NCBI RefSeq assembly: GCF_020520425.1
Contig: NC_079487.1
Span: 84,573,141 to 84,637,140 of the forward strand
Length of the DNA stretch: 64,000 nt
Source of the DNA: Spinacia oleracea
Taxonomy: Eukaryota; Streptophyta; Magnoliopsida; Caryophyllales; Amaranthaceae
Direction of reading: 5' to 3'
Below the pieces are notes generated by a model that made no database searches, had not been told where the DNA came from, and saw only the letters and a list, made by a program, of their open reading frames with translations. Of this stretch, positions 25,897-38,656 are shown piece after piece. The position numbers and the translations under genes were made by a program. Each line of letters begins with the position of its first letter. Position 1 is the first letter of the stretch.

Positions 25897-25897
25897 C

Positions 25898-27296
25898 TGA
25901 TAGGTTATGATTCATATGACAAAACATAAATCATGCGGAAAAACCATAAAGCCAGGACAGCATATTATTTACACATAATCATTTAGCATAGTTTAGATGC
26001 ATACACTTTGTTGCGTGCCCTCCCTAGCTGCGCCCAAACCGAACAAGAACAAGTCTTTAGGACTCCAAGTGTCGTCCCTACGTAGATAGTCCACAACACG
26101 TCCGGATCCGCCTTAAGCTTGACCAACTAGAATCGCCCTTAAGGTTGCTTAGGAATTTCGGCTAATATGGTGCAAGTGTATGGCTGATTTTTCTTCAAAA
26201 TCTTACCTTTAGAATACTTCAATTGTATCTATAAATTATGACCCTAGGCACCTATTTATAGAGGTATGGAAAAGGAACTGGAATCCTATTAGGATACGAA
26301 TTAATTAAACTAGAATCCTAATAGAACTCTTATTTAATTAATTTATCCTTTTAGGATTAGGAATTTAATCATACATCGAAACCTGATAGCTTTAGGATTC
26401 GTATAGCACACAAACACACACACGCACGCACAGCAGCCCACGAGGGGCGCCATGCGCGCGCGCGCAGCCCGCGAGCTCGCAGCCTATTGCCACGAGGCCC
26501 ACACGCTGCCGCAACCTTGGCGCCCGGTGGGCCTGCCTTGCGGTGGGCCTGGCGCAGCCTTGGATGGTGCGTTGTGGCGCGCTGGCTTGCTGGGCGATGG
26601 CCCGGCTTCGTGCTGGGCCTTCGTCCGGCAGGCCTCGTCCGATGCTAATTCGTACGATACGCTTCTGATTAATTTCCCGATTTCGGAATTCATTTCCGAT
26701 ACAAACAATATTTAATATTTCCGATTCCGGAATTAATTTCCGTTTCGAACAAATATTTAATATTTTCGTTTCCGGAATTATTTTCCGTTTCCGATAATAT
26801 TTCCGATTCAGACAATATTTCCGTTTCCGGCAATATTTCCGATTCCGGCAATATTTCCATTTCCATCAATATTTTCCGATACGTACCATGTATCCGTTTC
26901 CGGCAACATCTACGACTTGGATAATATTTATATTTCCGATACGATCCATATTTCCATTTTCGGCAATATCATCGTTTCCGGAGTATTCATTTCTTGCTTG
27001 TGACGATCTCAGCTCCCACTGAAACCAAGATCCGTCGATTCCGAATATCCATAGATGGAGTATTTAATGCCATTAAATACTTGATCCGTTTACTTACTAT
27101 TTGTGTGACCCTACGGGTTCAGTCAAGAGTAAGATGTGGATTAATGTCATTAATTCCACTTGAACTGAAGCGACCTCTAGCTAGGCATTCAGCTCCCTTG
27201 ATCTCACTGAATTATTAACTTGTTAATTAATACTGAACCGCATTTATTAGACCTAATATTATATGCAAACGTGGACCAAGAGCATTATTTCCTTCA
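25898..27296 (-). mobile_element. Element B 5' LTR, inserted in the RNase H region of C
   Basis: A complete 1,399-bp LTR in reverse orientation, from TGAAGGAAATAATGCTC at 27296 to ATAACCTATCA at 25898. It is clearly more diverged from the outer LTRs than they are from each other. Its exact terminus abuts the C coding sequence (...KQSTIADS) at 27297, which argues for insertion rather than random breakage. The expected second copy of the 5-bp target (GAATC) is absent, consistent with later deletion. Confidence 0.88.
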
Positions 27297-30200
27297 GAAT
27301 CCGCAATGGTGCTTTGCTTAGCACTTTTCCAGCTTACTGCACCTCCGTTGAGGCAGAAGACAAACCCAGACTGTGATCTGAAATCATCTTTGTCGGTTTG
27401 GAAACTTGCGTCTGTATAGCCTTTAACAATTAATTCATCATCTCCACCATAGACCAGGAAATCATCTTTGTGCCTTTTCAGGTACTTCAGAATATTCTTG
27501 GCAGCAGTCCAATGTGCCTCTCCTGGGTCTGACTGGTATCTGCTCGTAGCACTGAGTGCATACGCAACATCCGGGCATGTACAAGCACCTTTCAAGCACC
27601 TTATTGATATAAGTGCTTTGACTAAGTCCAATCATCTTCTTAGATCTATCTCTGTAAATCTTGATGCCCAGTATGTACTGTGCTTCTCCTAGATCCTTCA
27701 TCGAAAAACATTTCCCAAGCCAAATCTTGACAAAGGTCAACATAGGAATGTCATTTCCGATAAGTAATATGGCGTCGACATATAATACTAGAAAAGCAAT
27801 TTTGCTCCCACTGACCTTCTTGTATACACAAGATTCGCCTGCGTTCTTGATGAAACCAAAGTCACTGACTGCTTCATCAAAACGTATATTCCAGCTCCTT
27901 GATGCCTGCTTTAATCCGTAGATTGATTTCTTAAGCTTGCATACCTTTTTAGCATTCTTTGGATCCTCAAAACCCTCAGGCTGTGTCATAAACACAGTTT
28001 CTGTTAAAACGCCTTTTAAGAAAGCGGTTTTGACATCCATCTGCCATATTTCGTAATCGTAATATGCAGCGATTGCTAACATTATCCGAATAGACTTTAG
28101 CATTGCAACTGGTGAAAAGGTTTCATCGTAATCCACACCGTGGACTTGCCTGTAACCTTTTGCAACCAATCTAGCTTTGAAAACTTCAAGTTTCCCATCC
28201 TTTTCCTTTTTCAGTTTGAAAACCCACTTGCTTCCTATGGCTTGGTAGCCATCTGGCAAATCGACCAAATCCCAAACTTGGTTTTCTGACATGGAGTCTA
28301 ATTCAGATTCCATGGCTTCTTGCCATTTCTTGGAGCTAGGGCTCGTCATAGCTTGTTTGTAAGTCGCAGGTTCATCACTTTCAAGTAATAGAACGTCATA
28401 GCTCTCGTTCGTCAAAATACCTAAGTACCTTTCCGGTTGAGATCTATATCTCTGCGATCTACGCGGGGTTGCATTTCTAGATGGTCCATGATTCTCACCA
28501 GATACTTCTAAAGATCTCCGAGTTTCATCCAATGTCATCTTGAGCATTCTCTAGATTTTTTTGTTCGACTTGAATTTCTTCGAGGTCTACTTTTCTCCCA
28601 CTTGTCATTTTGGAAATGTGATCCTTTTCCAAAAAGATACCATCTCGAGCAACAAACACCTTGTTCTCAGATGTATTGTAGAAGTAATACCCCTTTGTTT
28701 CCTTTGGATAGCCCACAAGGATACATTTGTCAGATTTTGGATGAAGTTTGTCTGAAATTAATCGTTTGACGTATACTTCACATCCCCAAATCTTAAGAAA
28801 AGACATATTTGGAGGCTTTCCAAACCATAACTCATATGGAGTCTTTTCAACAGCTTTAGACGGAGCTCTATTTATAGTGAGTGCAGCTGTATTTAGTGCA
28901 TGTCCCCAAAATTCTATTGGAAGTTCGGTCTGACCCATCATTGATCTAACCATGTCTAACAAGGTTCTGTTCCTCCGTTCTGACACACCGTTCCATTGTG
29001 GTGTTCCAGGAGGAGTCAATTCTGATAGAATTCCACATTCTTTCAGATGGTCATCAAATTCATAGCTCAGATATTCACCGCCTCTATCAGACCGCAGTGC
29101 CTTAATCTTCTTGCCTAATTGATTCTCTACTTCACTCTGAAATTCCTTGAATTTGTCAAAGGATTCAGACTTATGCTTCATTAGGTAGATATAACCATAT
29201 CTATTGAAGTCATCAGTGAAAGTGATAAAGTAGCTGAACCCACCACTAGAATTTGTACTCATTGGTCCACAAACATCTGTATGGATTAAACTCAATAGTT
29301 CAGTTGCTCTTTCTCCAACTTTAGAGAAAGGTTGCTTTGTCATTTTGCCAAGTAAATATGATTCGCACTTACCATAATCCTCTAAGTCAAATGGTTCTAG
29401 AATTCCTTCTTTTTGAAGTCTTTCCATGTGTTTCAAGTTAATATGGCCTAATCGACAATGCCACAGATAGGTGAGATCTGAATCATCCTTTTTTGCCGTT
29501 TTGGTATTTATGTTATAAACTTGTTTGTCGTGATCTAATAAATAAAGTCCATTGACTAATCTAGCAGATCCATAAAACATCTCTTTAAAATAAAACGAAC
29601 AACTATTGTCTTTTATTAAAAAGGAAAATCCCTTAGCATCTAAGCAAGAAACATAAATGATGTTTTTAGTAAGACTTGGAACATGGAAACAGTCTTCCAG
29701 TTCCAAAACTAGCCCAGAGGGCAACGACAAATAATAAGTTCCTACAGCTAATGCAGCAATCCTTGCTCCATTTCCCACTCGTAGGTCGACTTCACCCTTG
29801 CTTAACCTTCTACTTCTTCTTAGTCCATGTGGATTGGAACATAAGTGTGAGCCACAACCTGTATCTAATACCCAAGAAGTTGAATTAGCAAGTATACAGT
29901 CTATAACGAAAATACCTGAAGATGGAACGACTGTTCCGTTCTTCTGATCTTCCTTTAGCTTTGGACATTCTCTTTTGTAATGGCCTATTCCATCACAATA
30001 AAGACGGCTTGATGTGGACTTGTCCTGCTTTGATTTAGCATTGCCCTTGGAGTTTCCACCTTTCTTGAAGGGTCTCCCTTTAGCCTTGAGTAAATCTTTG
30101 GCTTCACAGTCGAGTATTATCTCAGCCTTTCTGACAAGGTGAACAAATTCCGCAACTGTTTCTTCTCTTGGTTCACTTAGGTATAGTTGCTTGAAGCGAC

Positions 30201-30777
30201 CAAACCCACTGTGCAGTGAATTGAGCAAGATAGAGACTGCCATCCTTTCGCTTATTGGTGTTCTTAGCAGACTTAGGCGATTAAAATATGAAAGCATAAG
30301 CTCCACATGGAACCTCAGTGGGACGCCTACCCTCTGTTTAGTGCGAAGGAGCTGAACATGTGTTTCTTGGACCTCCATCCTATAACACCTGTTAGGAGAA
30401 CTAACCTTTAGACCAGACATTGATTCAATCAACTCATGGACGTTTAGGTCCCTTTCCTCCGTGCTTCCACGACAGATATCCCTCAGATTCTTGATGAGCG
30501 TAAAAGGTTCGTAAGCTACAAACCTTCTAGCCCATTCATCAGGGATATTGTTCAGCATGAGACTCATAACCTTTTTGAGATCCGCATCCCAGGCGGCAAA
30601 TCTTTCAGGGGTCATGTCTCTGGTATAGTAGCTTGGCATGTGATGTAACAGTACATACTCAAGTCCATTGAGTCTGACTATTTCAACTAGCTTAGCTTCC
30701 CATTCAAGAAAATTTGTTAGGTTCAGCTTGACCATAAGCTCAGAACCCATGATGATGTTTTGATTGTTGTTTTCCAT
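27297..30777 (-). pseudogene. Element C gag-pol with a foreign gag; truncated in RNase H
   Basis: Gag to mid-pol is open from 30777 to 28525, then a 2-base loss near 28527 shifts the frame, and pol resumes at 28547. From KLKEDQKNGTVVPSSGIF onward the protein is almost the same as A and B. The gag before it (NLTNFLEWEAKLVEIVRLNG, 'DEWARRFVAYEPFTLIKNL') is unrelated to theirs beyond the UBN2 fold. The zinc knuckle reads RLYCDGIGHYKREC, so its first Cys is missing. Integrase NGVSERRN is intact. The RT box reads YVDA (Ala codon 27771-27773), which removes a catalytic Asp. RNase H stops at IADS where the B LTR begins. Confidence 0.9.
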
Positions 30778-31130
30778 AGTAAAACTACAATAGAAAAAGA
30801 ATAAACAAATAAATAATCATTCACAGTTTCTCTTAATAAACTTAAATTCTAGCATGCATGCATAATTTAATGTTCATTAAGCATTTTATTCAGGTTATGT
30901 GTTCCGGCATGTGTGAATAAAATGATTCCAAGACCCTAAAACCATTGAAGAATTAAGCAAATTATGTATTTTGACAAAATTCTAAAATCTTTTAGGTAAG
31001 CAAAAGCCGAGCTTATTAGGTAAATCTATTGAATTTTCCACGGCATAAAAGGACTCCTTACTTATATCGTTGAGTTTCACCAAAACTAACATGTACTCAC
31101 AATTATTTGTGTACCTTACCCCTTTAGGAT
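30778..31130 (-). mobile_element. Element C leader, part next to gag
   Basis: Matches the B leader just upstream of its gag (23253-23660). It is interrupted by the CACTA element at 31131 and continues at 36372. Confidence 0.75.
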
Positions 31131-31948
31131 CACTACTACAAAAATGGGGATAGAGTACTGTTGAAATATACTTTATAGGACGCCTTAGAGGCGTTCTTCA
31201 ACTCAACGCGCTATAAAGTTTATAAAACGGGTAAAAGAAGCGTTTTATATACCTAGTTATAAAGTACAGCGATAAGAGATAAGCGTCCTCTATTCCCTTC
31301 CTAAAATCAGGAAATAAAGAAGGAATATAGAACGGTTAACGTATATAACCGTCTCCTATACTCTATAATAAAGCGCGCCTTCCGCACATAACCGTCCTCT
31401 ATTCTTCCTATTAAATATTGAGATTAGAACATCTTCCGTACTTAGGCGTACTATATACTTCATGTTTAATATTAAAATAGAAAGTTGTTTCCTTACACAA
31501 CCGTTCTATATTCTACCCTTTTTTTTTAATATTATTTAAAAATAGCCTACGCATTTTTTATTAATATTTTTTATTTAAAAATAGGATATTACAATTCCAG
31601 TATGTAAACCAAATCTAAAACGATAAAATAAAAAAGATATCGACACGATCTTTCCAAAAATCATTTTATTAAATAACAAAATAATATTGTTCATTCTATA
31701 ACAAAATCCTATTATTCATTCATAAAATAAATAAATAAATCACTGTAAAAAAATCCAATATCACTGTAAAAAAAAAAAAAATCAACAGCAACAGCAGGAA
31801 CTCAACAGCAACAGCACGAACTCAACAGCGCGCAACAGCACGAACAATTCTGCAGCAACAGCAGCGTCTGCAGCAGGAACAGACTGCAGCAACAGCAGCT
31901 TCTGCAGCAGGAACAACAACAACCATGTCCTTGATGAGCTAGCTTAAG

Positions 31949-34900
31949 TCACACTAGATCATCGTCATCATCATCTTCATCTTCATCGTTATTTGGTTGG
32001 GGATACTCGGTAACATATGAGATCCACCTCTCCCTTAGCTCGTCGATCGTAGTTTGAGAATACGTGGGAGTTTTGGAAAAATACTACAAGACTAAGTTAA
32101 AATATAAGAGTAAGAAAGAACATGATAGCAAGCAGAAATAGTATTCTTTGAGCTGTAACAAGATATTCTGATTTGCGTAGCAAACTGTAAGCCTAGCATA
32201 ACAAAGGTATCTAAGATCCGAGTAAAGATAGAAGCTACTGTATTTCATAACCCTAGAACGATGAACAACTCTGCAGCCAACATTCTATACATGAATCATC
32301 GAAAAAGAATATGCCGAGTTGTGGCAAAAAAATCTCTGAATATAGAGACAACGATAATGTAAAGAAGTATAACCAAAATATCTATAAGATGAAACCTAAA
32401 AGAACAAATATATAAGCACAACATTCAAAAGGAAAGCCGCAGGTGCAGCAGTCCTCAGACCAGAGGAAGCTATCTGGATGGTCAAATTGCAATTTCCTGT
32501 GGAGATATTCTGAGTCGTTAGCTTAGCCAAACCTCTAAAGTTGCAGGCCTCAAGTTTTTGATACTGGGTCTGATAGTAGACATTAAAGGCATAGGAGATA
32601 TTCTCATTAGCATCTAATCCATGACAAGAGGATCCATACCCTAGAGGAGTATAATCAGCATAAGTGCTTGCAAAATTAATGTTATCTCCCAGCTTGCTCA
32701 GATCCCTAGCATATTTGGGTTAAACTCACACCATTCGTTCTCGAGATAATTGTTACTGAGAACCAAAACACCATCCCTATAGCATACTGGATATGGAATT
32801 GGCTTCGGATGCTCAGGAAAAAACAAGAGAGTGACGATAACGAAACTGCCTACTTTACAGCTACTCTTTGGGCAATATGGTGTATGAGAAATGATATCAC
32901 CTTCATTAACAAAAAATGCAATGCAAAAACCATCCTGGAACAAATTGAGAGAGACTACAGGTCGGAGATGAAAAGTGTTGAGAAGATATGACACCAGGGC
33001 CAGGAACAGGAACTCAGAGGATGATCTAACAGAACCACCAGCAGCAAAGACCACTAGTGACAGTAGCCAAACTACCTTGTGGACAAATGCAACTACACCA
33101 GACGATTAACTTATCAAATCCGAATTACTAATTAAAATTTGTACCATCTAGAGTTCTTCATTTCCTCAATTTCGGAAAATTCCCACCTTAATATTGTTAA
33201 TTCACTAATGCTTTTATCACATGATCAACTAATTTTACTGGAACTGATTTCACATGAGCTGAAAAGAATGGCCCCTACTATATTATCAGAAGATCAATTT
33301 TCTATTTCATAAAAGATGTCAGACATTAAAAGCCAAGCACATTGTCCACAACCAAACAACAGTAACCCGTAGCCCAAGTTCAAGACTAACAAATATATAC
33401 ACAGTGCTTTATTCCAGAATAAAACAAAATCCAGCAAACAATCCAAAGACCCCAGAAATACTTCAAATACAGCAAATGTAGTAGAAATAGGAAGAGAGTT
33501 TCGATGCAATAGATTCTAGAATAAAAAATAAGCAATGCATCAGAAGCAAGCAATACCTTTTCAGGAATGAACATTTGTCTCAACTCTATTGTTTCAATCA
33601 TGTAGCGACCAACATAATATCCACTTTCCTTGAAGCCTGGAGGTTGGCGAGGGCACTATTACACAAGAAAGTTTACAACATAATTAAGCACCTAAGAATA
33701 CAACGTATTAACAAACTAATATTGTTACGAAATTGTAATAAATATCACATACCTCAATTTTTTGCCACTTAATGAAAGGGTTCTTCTTTGTTTTTGGGAT
33801 ATCCTTTCGGTAATCCGCGCTAAATTTGATGATTGCCTTAAGTAATTGTTAATAGTTTAGTTATGTAATTTTAATATATTACAATAGGAAAAATATATGA
33901 AAAAATAAGTAATTTAGTACATACCTGTTGATTATTGTTTAAGCAAATTCGGGAGGTTCATTTTGTGCTCCAAGTGGATCTAACCACTGAACCAATGCAA
34001 TCCATGGACAAATAACAACCAACATCCAATCCCGACTACACACACAAAAATAAAAACAAATATCATATTGTCCGGGGATGTAGGGTCAGGTACTGTGATT
34101 ATAGATACTATTGTTTCTGTTGCAAAGTACTAATTAAAATATTAGCTGAAAAATTCACTTACTCTTCTATATAGGGCAAGAAGAATAGTTGATATTTATT
34201 TTTGCCATCATTGCACGCAAATACCCTATATAAATAGTCACATCGATCGTCTTCTTTTTCCACACGTCTTAGCGGGGATAGATAGGTGCAATCACAAAAT
34301 CTATATAGCCCAGAGATGCCATCTTTGAGAACCATCTCACTCAGATGCCTTGCACATCAAAAAACAATTAAATCATTTTTTAGAAACCAATATATACATT
34401 TACTTGGAATCAGAAAGGGTACAACACACTTACATCATTAAAATCAACATGTGAGATGATCTTATCTCTCTTTGAAAGCACCAATCAAGCATGTCTTCAT
34501 AATCAAGGCTAACACATTGCTCATTTAGGAACACTCTAGCCGGGATCGTGAAGGATTTGGTTTTTCCGCTCTTTTTCATTCCAATAGCTACATCCTTGAA
34601 AACTTTAACCAAATTAGAAGTCAACTTTAACCTATCAGTTGGAGTGATCGTATACTTTCGAGTGCATGATGATTGTGATGATGGCGAGCGTGGAGATGGC
34701 GCGGTGAATTCCTTTGTTATTTATTTATCAGCAGCCTTGTTATACATTAACACGAAAAAGAAGATAAATAAAAAGTATGTAAAAACTATAGGCTGAATGA
34801 AATAAATAAGTATCGTCATATGTAATGCATAAAATTTACATAACGTACCTTCTTTAACGGAAAAACCAAATGAGAAGGCCATATTAAAAATCTACCCGAG

Positions 34901-34984
34901 CTTTGACAAACAAATTTTATTTCCCCCTCGGGACATGGCAATTCTGCACTTGAGTTGACATCTTCTTTAATACAAACTCGATAA
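31949..34984 (-). pseudogene. CACTA accessory gene: DUF8039-like plus Ulp1-like (C48) pseudoprotease
   Basis: Spliced minus-strand exons can be followed. About 34849-34984: 'VCIKEDVNSSAELPCPEGEI' and 'SGRFLIWPSHLVFPLKK', DUF8039-like. 34434 to about 34707: KSGKTKSFTIPARVFLNEQC. 34163-34348: HLSEMVLKDG to FFLPYIEE. 33925-34035: DWMLVVICPWIALVQWLDPLG. 33753-33836. 33557-33655: CPRQPPGFKESGYYVGRYM. 31949-32083: YSQTTIDELRERWISYV plus an acidic tail. GT-AG borders fit. In C48 proteases the core is HW...(W)LD and ECGYYV; here they read DW...WLD and ESGYYV, so the catalytic His and Cys are gone. A TAA (33939-33941) interrupts the exon after WLDPLG, and the frame does not carry into the next exon. 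An upstream 5' part may include 35657-35944, where 'LQPLL(A/G)RK' is internally repeated. Confidence 0.7.
32809..32991 (+). pseudogene. LINE reverse-transcriptase C-terminal fragment
   Basis: The frame contains 'FTATLWAIWCMRNDITFINK', which resembles the region after the zinc-binding domain of plant LINE proteins (usual form LWxIWxxRNxxxF). Only about 60 residues remain. It lies in the large intron of the accessory gene on the opposite strand. Confidence 0.5.
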
Positions 34985-36371
34985 TCAGTTCTTATCAGTT
35001 CATTCTCAATCAGTTCTGACCTGTTCTGTTCATATCAGTTATGTCTTTAGGATTTCAGTTAATAACTTGATATGTTAGTTGATTTGCATCAGTTCTGGTT
35101 AGTTCTTATGAGTTCATTTATTCTTTAGGATTTCAGTTTCTACCTGTTTATTTTGCGGGTATAGATAGTTGTGAGCAACAGCAAACTTGTAGATTAACTG
35201 GTTTTAAAGCTTGTAGAATAACCTGACATGATAACTAGATCAATTTAACTGAAAAAATAATGTTACATGGGGAAATGGTTGATCATTGACTTGCTCAGTA
35301 GAAAGTACAAACTCAGTTTCAGGCACAAATTCTTTCTCTGGATCATCCCTTAGAAGAGCATTAATATTAACACCAACATATCCTATTGATACGAGAAAAT
35401 AGCTAGTCATCAAAATTCAATTGTAAAATTCAAGACACGGTTCCAAATTAAATTCAGGTCAAAGAAAACACCAATTAGGCCAATAAACATATTCAACGCT
35501 TATCAAACTGAACTAAACAATTTCTTATTCTTTTTTATTTTGGAAATTATCAAACTGAATTCTTTAATCATATATTACAAACAAACAAATATTCATAATC
35601 CTTAGGTTATAGGTTAAATAAAATTAAAGAGAAACATAATTAAGCACATACTAACCCTAGAAATTGAAGGCAGCAGTGGGGCAGCCGGGTTTTACCGGAG
35701 GTTGGGAGGAGGACGGAAAGCAGTGAAAGGGAGAGGCGGTGCAGCGTGAGGAGGGGCGGTGCAGAGGAGTTGCGGGTTTTCTTCCGAGCAGAGGTTGGAG
35801 TGTTTTTCTGAGGGTTTTACCAGCGGTTGGGAGGGGCCGGAAAGGGGTGCAAGAGAGCGACGGTGCAGAGTGAGGAGCGACGGCAGAGTGAGAAGCGGCG
35901 GTGTAGAGGTTTTCGGTTTTTCTTGCGAGTAGAGGTTGGAGCACGTGTTAGGGTTAATTTTCTAAATTCGCGCGCCTAACTCATAACTTTTGGGAATTCA
36001 TTTTCGATCTGCCGCCTAACTTTTGGGAGTACTGCTTAAAATTTTAATTGCTTTGTTATTTTCTTTTTTATTTTAAAATAAATGGTTGACTTGGTTTAAT
36101 TAAGGTTTATTTTTTATTGTAAAAATAGTTTTGTAAAAGAATATGAAACAGTTATCTTGAAAACAGTTTTATATTTTATTAAGTATTTTTATATTTTATA
36201 TATTTTTTTATTATGGTAAAAAATATAAGACGGTTAGGTAAGGTAACTGTACTCTATTCTTTTTTCACACAACTGTTTTGAGAGAAACGCGTACTCTATA
36301 CTCCTAGACAACGCTTAACAAACCTAACCGTCCTCTATTCAGCATTTTCTATTCTCTATTTTGTAGTAGTG

Positions 36372-38642
36372 GATCAATAAGTAACACCTCGCTGAGCGTA
36401 AAACTATTACTAGATTGATGTAAAGGTTATCCAAGTAAGTGTTATTTTGGCATGGCACCTTTTAACTCAATTTTTAAACTTTGGAACTTAAGGCTCTTAC
36501 TATGTTGGTTAGATTTTAAGTGAACTAAAATCCTTAATCATGCAACATAATCAAGCCATAATCTCATGCATAATTAAGACATATTTAAAGCAATAAATAA
36601 CTTAAAGAATGCATAAGATAAATGTGATCTAGTATGGCCCGACTTCATCTTGAAGCTTCAACTTCAAAGTCCGTCTTGAAAATAGATTGGAAACTCCGTC
36701 TTGAATTTCTCCATGGGAGGCTCCATTTTCTTCAAATAGGATCAGCTATAATTAAACTAATTACAACTATTTGATGGTACGCAGACCATATTTAAAAGCA
36801 ATAAAATTTGGTACTTTAGACCAATATTACATTCAAATTAATGGTACGCAGACCATATTTTCTATTCTATTTGGGCCATACTAGTCACTTTCAATAACCT
36901 GCAAAACAGTACATATACAATATATACCATTCACCCATTCATTATCATGAATGGCCCACATAGCTGGTTAGTAAAACACATTGTTATGCATCACATAAAT
37001 ATTTGCAGCAATTAATCAAGGGCACCAATAATCTACCAATTATTCAGTCCTTATTAATTCTAATCAAGTTGTTTTAACCTTAAAGGATTGTAGACCTAAT
37101 CAAGAGTTTATGACTAAAAATGCTCCCACTTAAACCAATAACTTTATATGCTTTACTAATTTCAAACATAGAAATGTATTTCTAGTCTAACCGGAAACAT
37201 ACAAGTTTAATTAAAATTTAAAGCTCATATAAAATTATAATCGAATCCATATGTTTAATTTATTTTCAGTTGAATTAAATGAATTTAAATTAATTCAAGG
37301 TTTAATTTTAGTAAAATAACTAGTGTAAATTAAAATTTATAATAATTATAATAATCAAAATTAAATTCCGAGAAAACAATTTAAATTATTAATTTTAAAG
37401 TTAATTAAAATTATTTCCGAACTGAAAATCCAAACTAAAACCAAAACGTGTCAATCGTCGCAAGACGAGGCACTTGGGCTTGCGCCCAAGCCCCATCGAG
37501 CCACGAGGCCGCATCGCCCTCCGACTGACCGTTGCACAAGGCACGAGTAGCAGCAGCCATGCGCAAACGCAGCAAGCCACGCCACGCTTGCGCGCAGCCT
37601 GCTCGCCCGCATCGCATCGCAGCAGCTCTCCCTCGCAAGGCATCGCTCGCTGCGCGAGGCAGTGCGCGATGTGGCGCAGCTCGCTTGCTGCCCACACGCG
37701 ACTGCTCGCAGTGCCTTGACCATCGCCCATCGCTCATCTCCCATGGCATAGCACACACGGCCAGCACAATTGCCTCGTGCGCGCACCATGCTATGTTGCT
37801 CACTGCATTCGTACCGCAAGGGCGACGAGCTCCCTTGCTCGTCGTCGCGTGCCCGCACTATACAACACCCCTTAAGGGTAACACGTAGCGACCATTGCTT
37901 TGTGCGTGCAACATTCATGAGCGATTTTCATAAAACTAAAAAATTTTAATTTAAAATTAACGACAAATTAATACATCATATTAATTTCATAATTTTAGGG
38001 CGAAAAATCAAAAATTTATTAATTAATTAATTTCCGATTAACATGGATTCAAATCTTGCTCATAAAAATTTAAAATTTATCATAAATTAACAATTTTTAT
38101 GGTGGTTTTTAATCATGGCTACCTAATTAAATCGTCAATTAATTATGAAAATCAAATCAAATTCTAAATTATTCGAATTTCAACAAATTAATTACAATTA
38201 CAAATTAGGTTGTATAATTAACAAGCTTAGGCATTCAATTTGTTAAACATATACAGTAGGTCAATCAAAAATTCAAGATTTAACAACAAGAATCCCAAAT
38301 ATTCAATTTAACATCTTAAAATTACAAACTTTTGCGTTAGAAAAACTAAAACGTCCGAAAAGTCATAGTTAGGCTTCGAATTTGGGAATTCTGGGTTCGG
38401 CCGAAAAATAGTGTTTTTGTCAAAGTTTTAGAATGCATTTTACATGCGGAATTGACACAAAAATCACTCGATTTGGTTGAGTAACGAAGAAACTGCCGAA
38501 AAACTGCGTACATATAATTAAATAAACGCAATTTTCAATTAATTAACAATTACGAAAATTAATCACCCCTTTTAATTCCTTGCAAATTTGTAAAATTTAA
38601 CCATGTTAAGCAATTTATAGATTATGCAAATAATAATAACCT
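36372..38642 (-). mobile_element. Element C leader, LTR-proximal part
   Basis: Continues the leader after the CACTA element, with the same order of landmarks as B: a pair of 'GGTACGCAGACCATATTT' repeats, an AT-rich part, and a GC-rich block at about 37450-37900. No family protein is encoded. Confidence 0.75.
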
Positions 38643-38655
38643 GGCTCTGATACCA
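38643..38655 (-). other. Primer-binding site of element C (initiator tRNA-Met)
   Basis: The minus strand reads TGGTATCAGAGCC one base after the LTR end at 38657, as in B. Confidence 0.9.
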
Positions 38656-38656
38656 C

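Larger units (their letters stand above)
31131..36371. mobile_element. CACTA (En/Spm-like) transposon, 5.2 kb, no TNP2 transposase seen
   Basis: The terminal inverted repeats are CACTACTACAAAA (31131-31143 and the reverse complement at 36359-36371), with a 3-bp target duplication GAT (31128-31130 and 36372-36374). Both fit CACTA elements. Subterminal motifs such as ACCGTCCTCTATTC recur near both ends (about 31390 and 36328), as expected for transposase-binding repeats. No TNP2-type transposase frame was found, so mobilisation would need another element. It carries remnants of an accessory gene on the minus strand (31949-34984), a LINE-like fragment, and a CAGCAA/CAGCAG-rich tract at about 31785-31925. 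Removing the element restores the C leader (TTTAGGATCAATAAGTAACA). Confidence 0.9.

Noticed and set aside
35657-35944. 95-residue Pro/Ser-rich frame as an independent gene
   Set aside because: It has an internal repeat (LQPLLARK/LQPLLGRK), lies at the expected 5' end of the CACTA accessory gene and ends at a plausible donor. More likely leader sequence or exon 1 of that gene.
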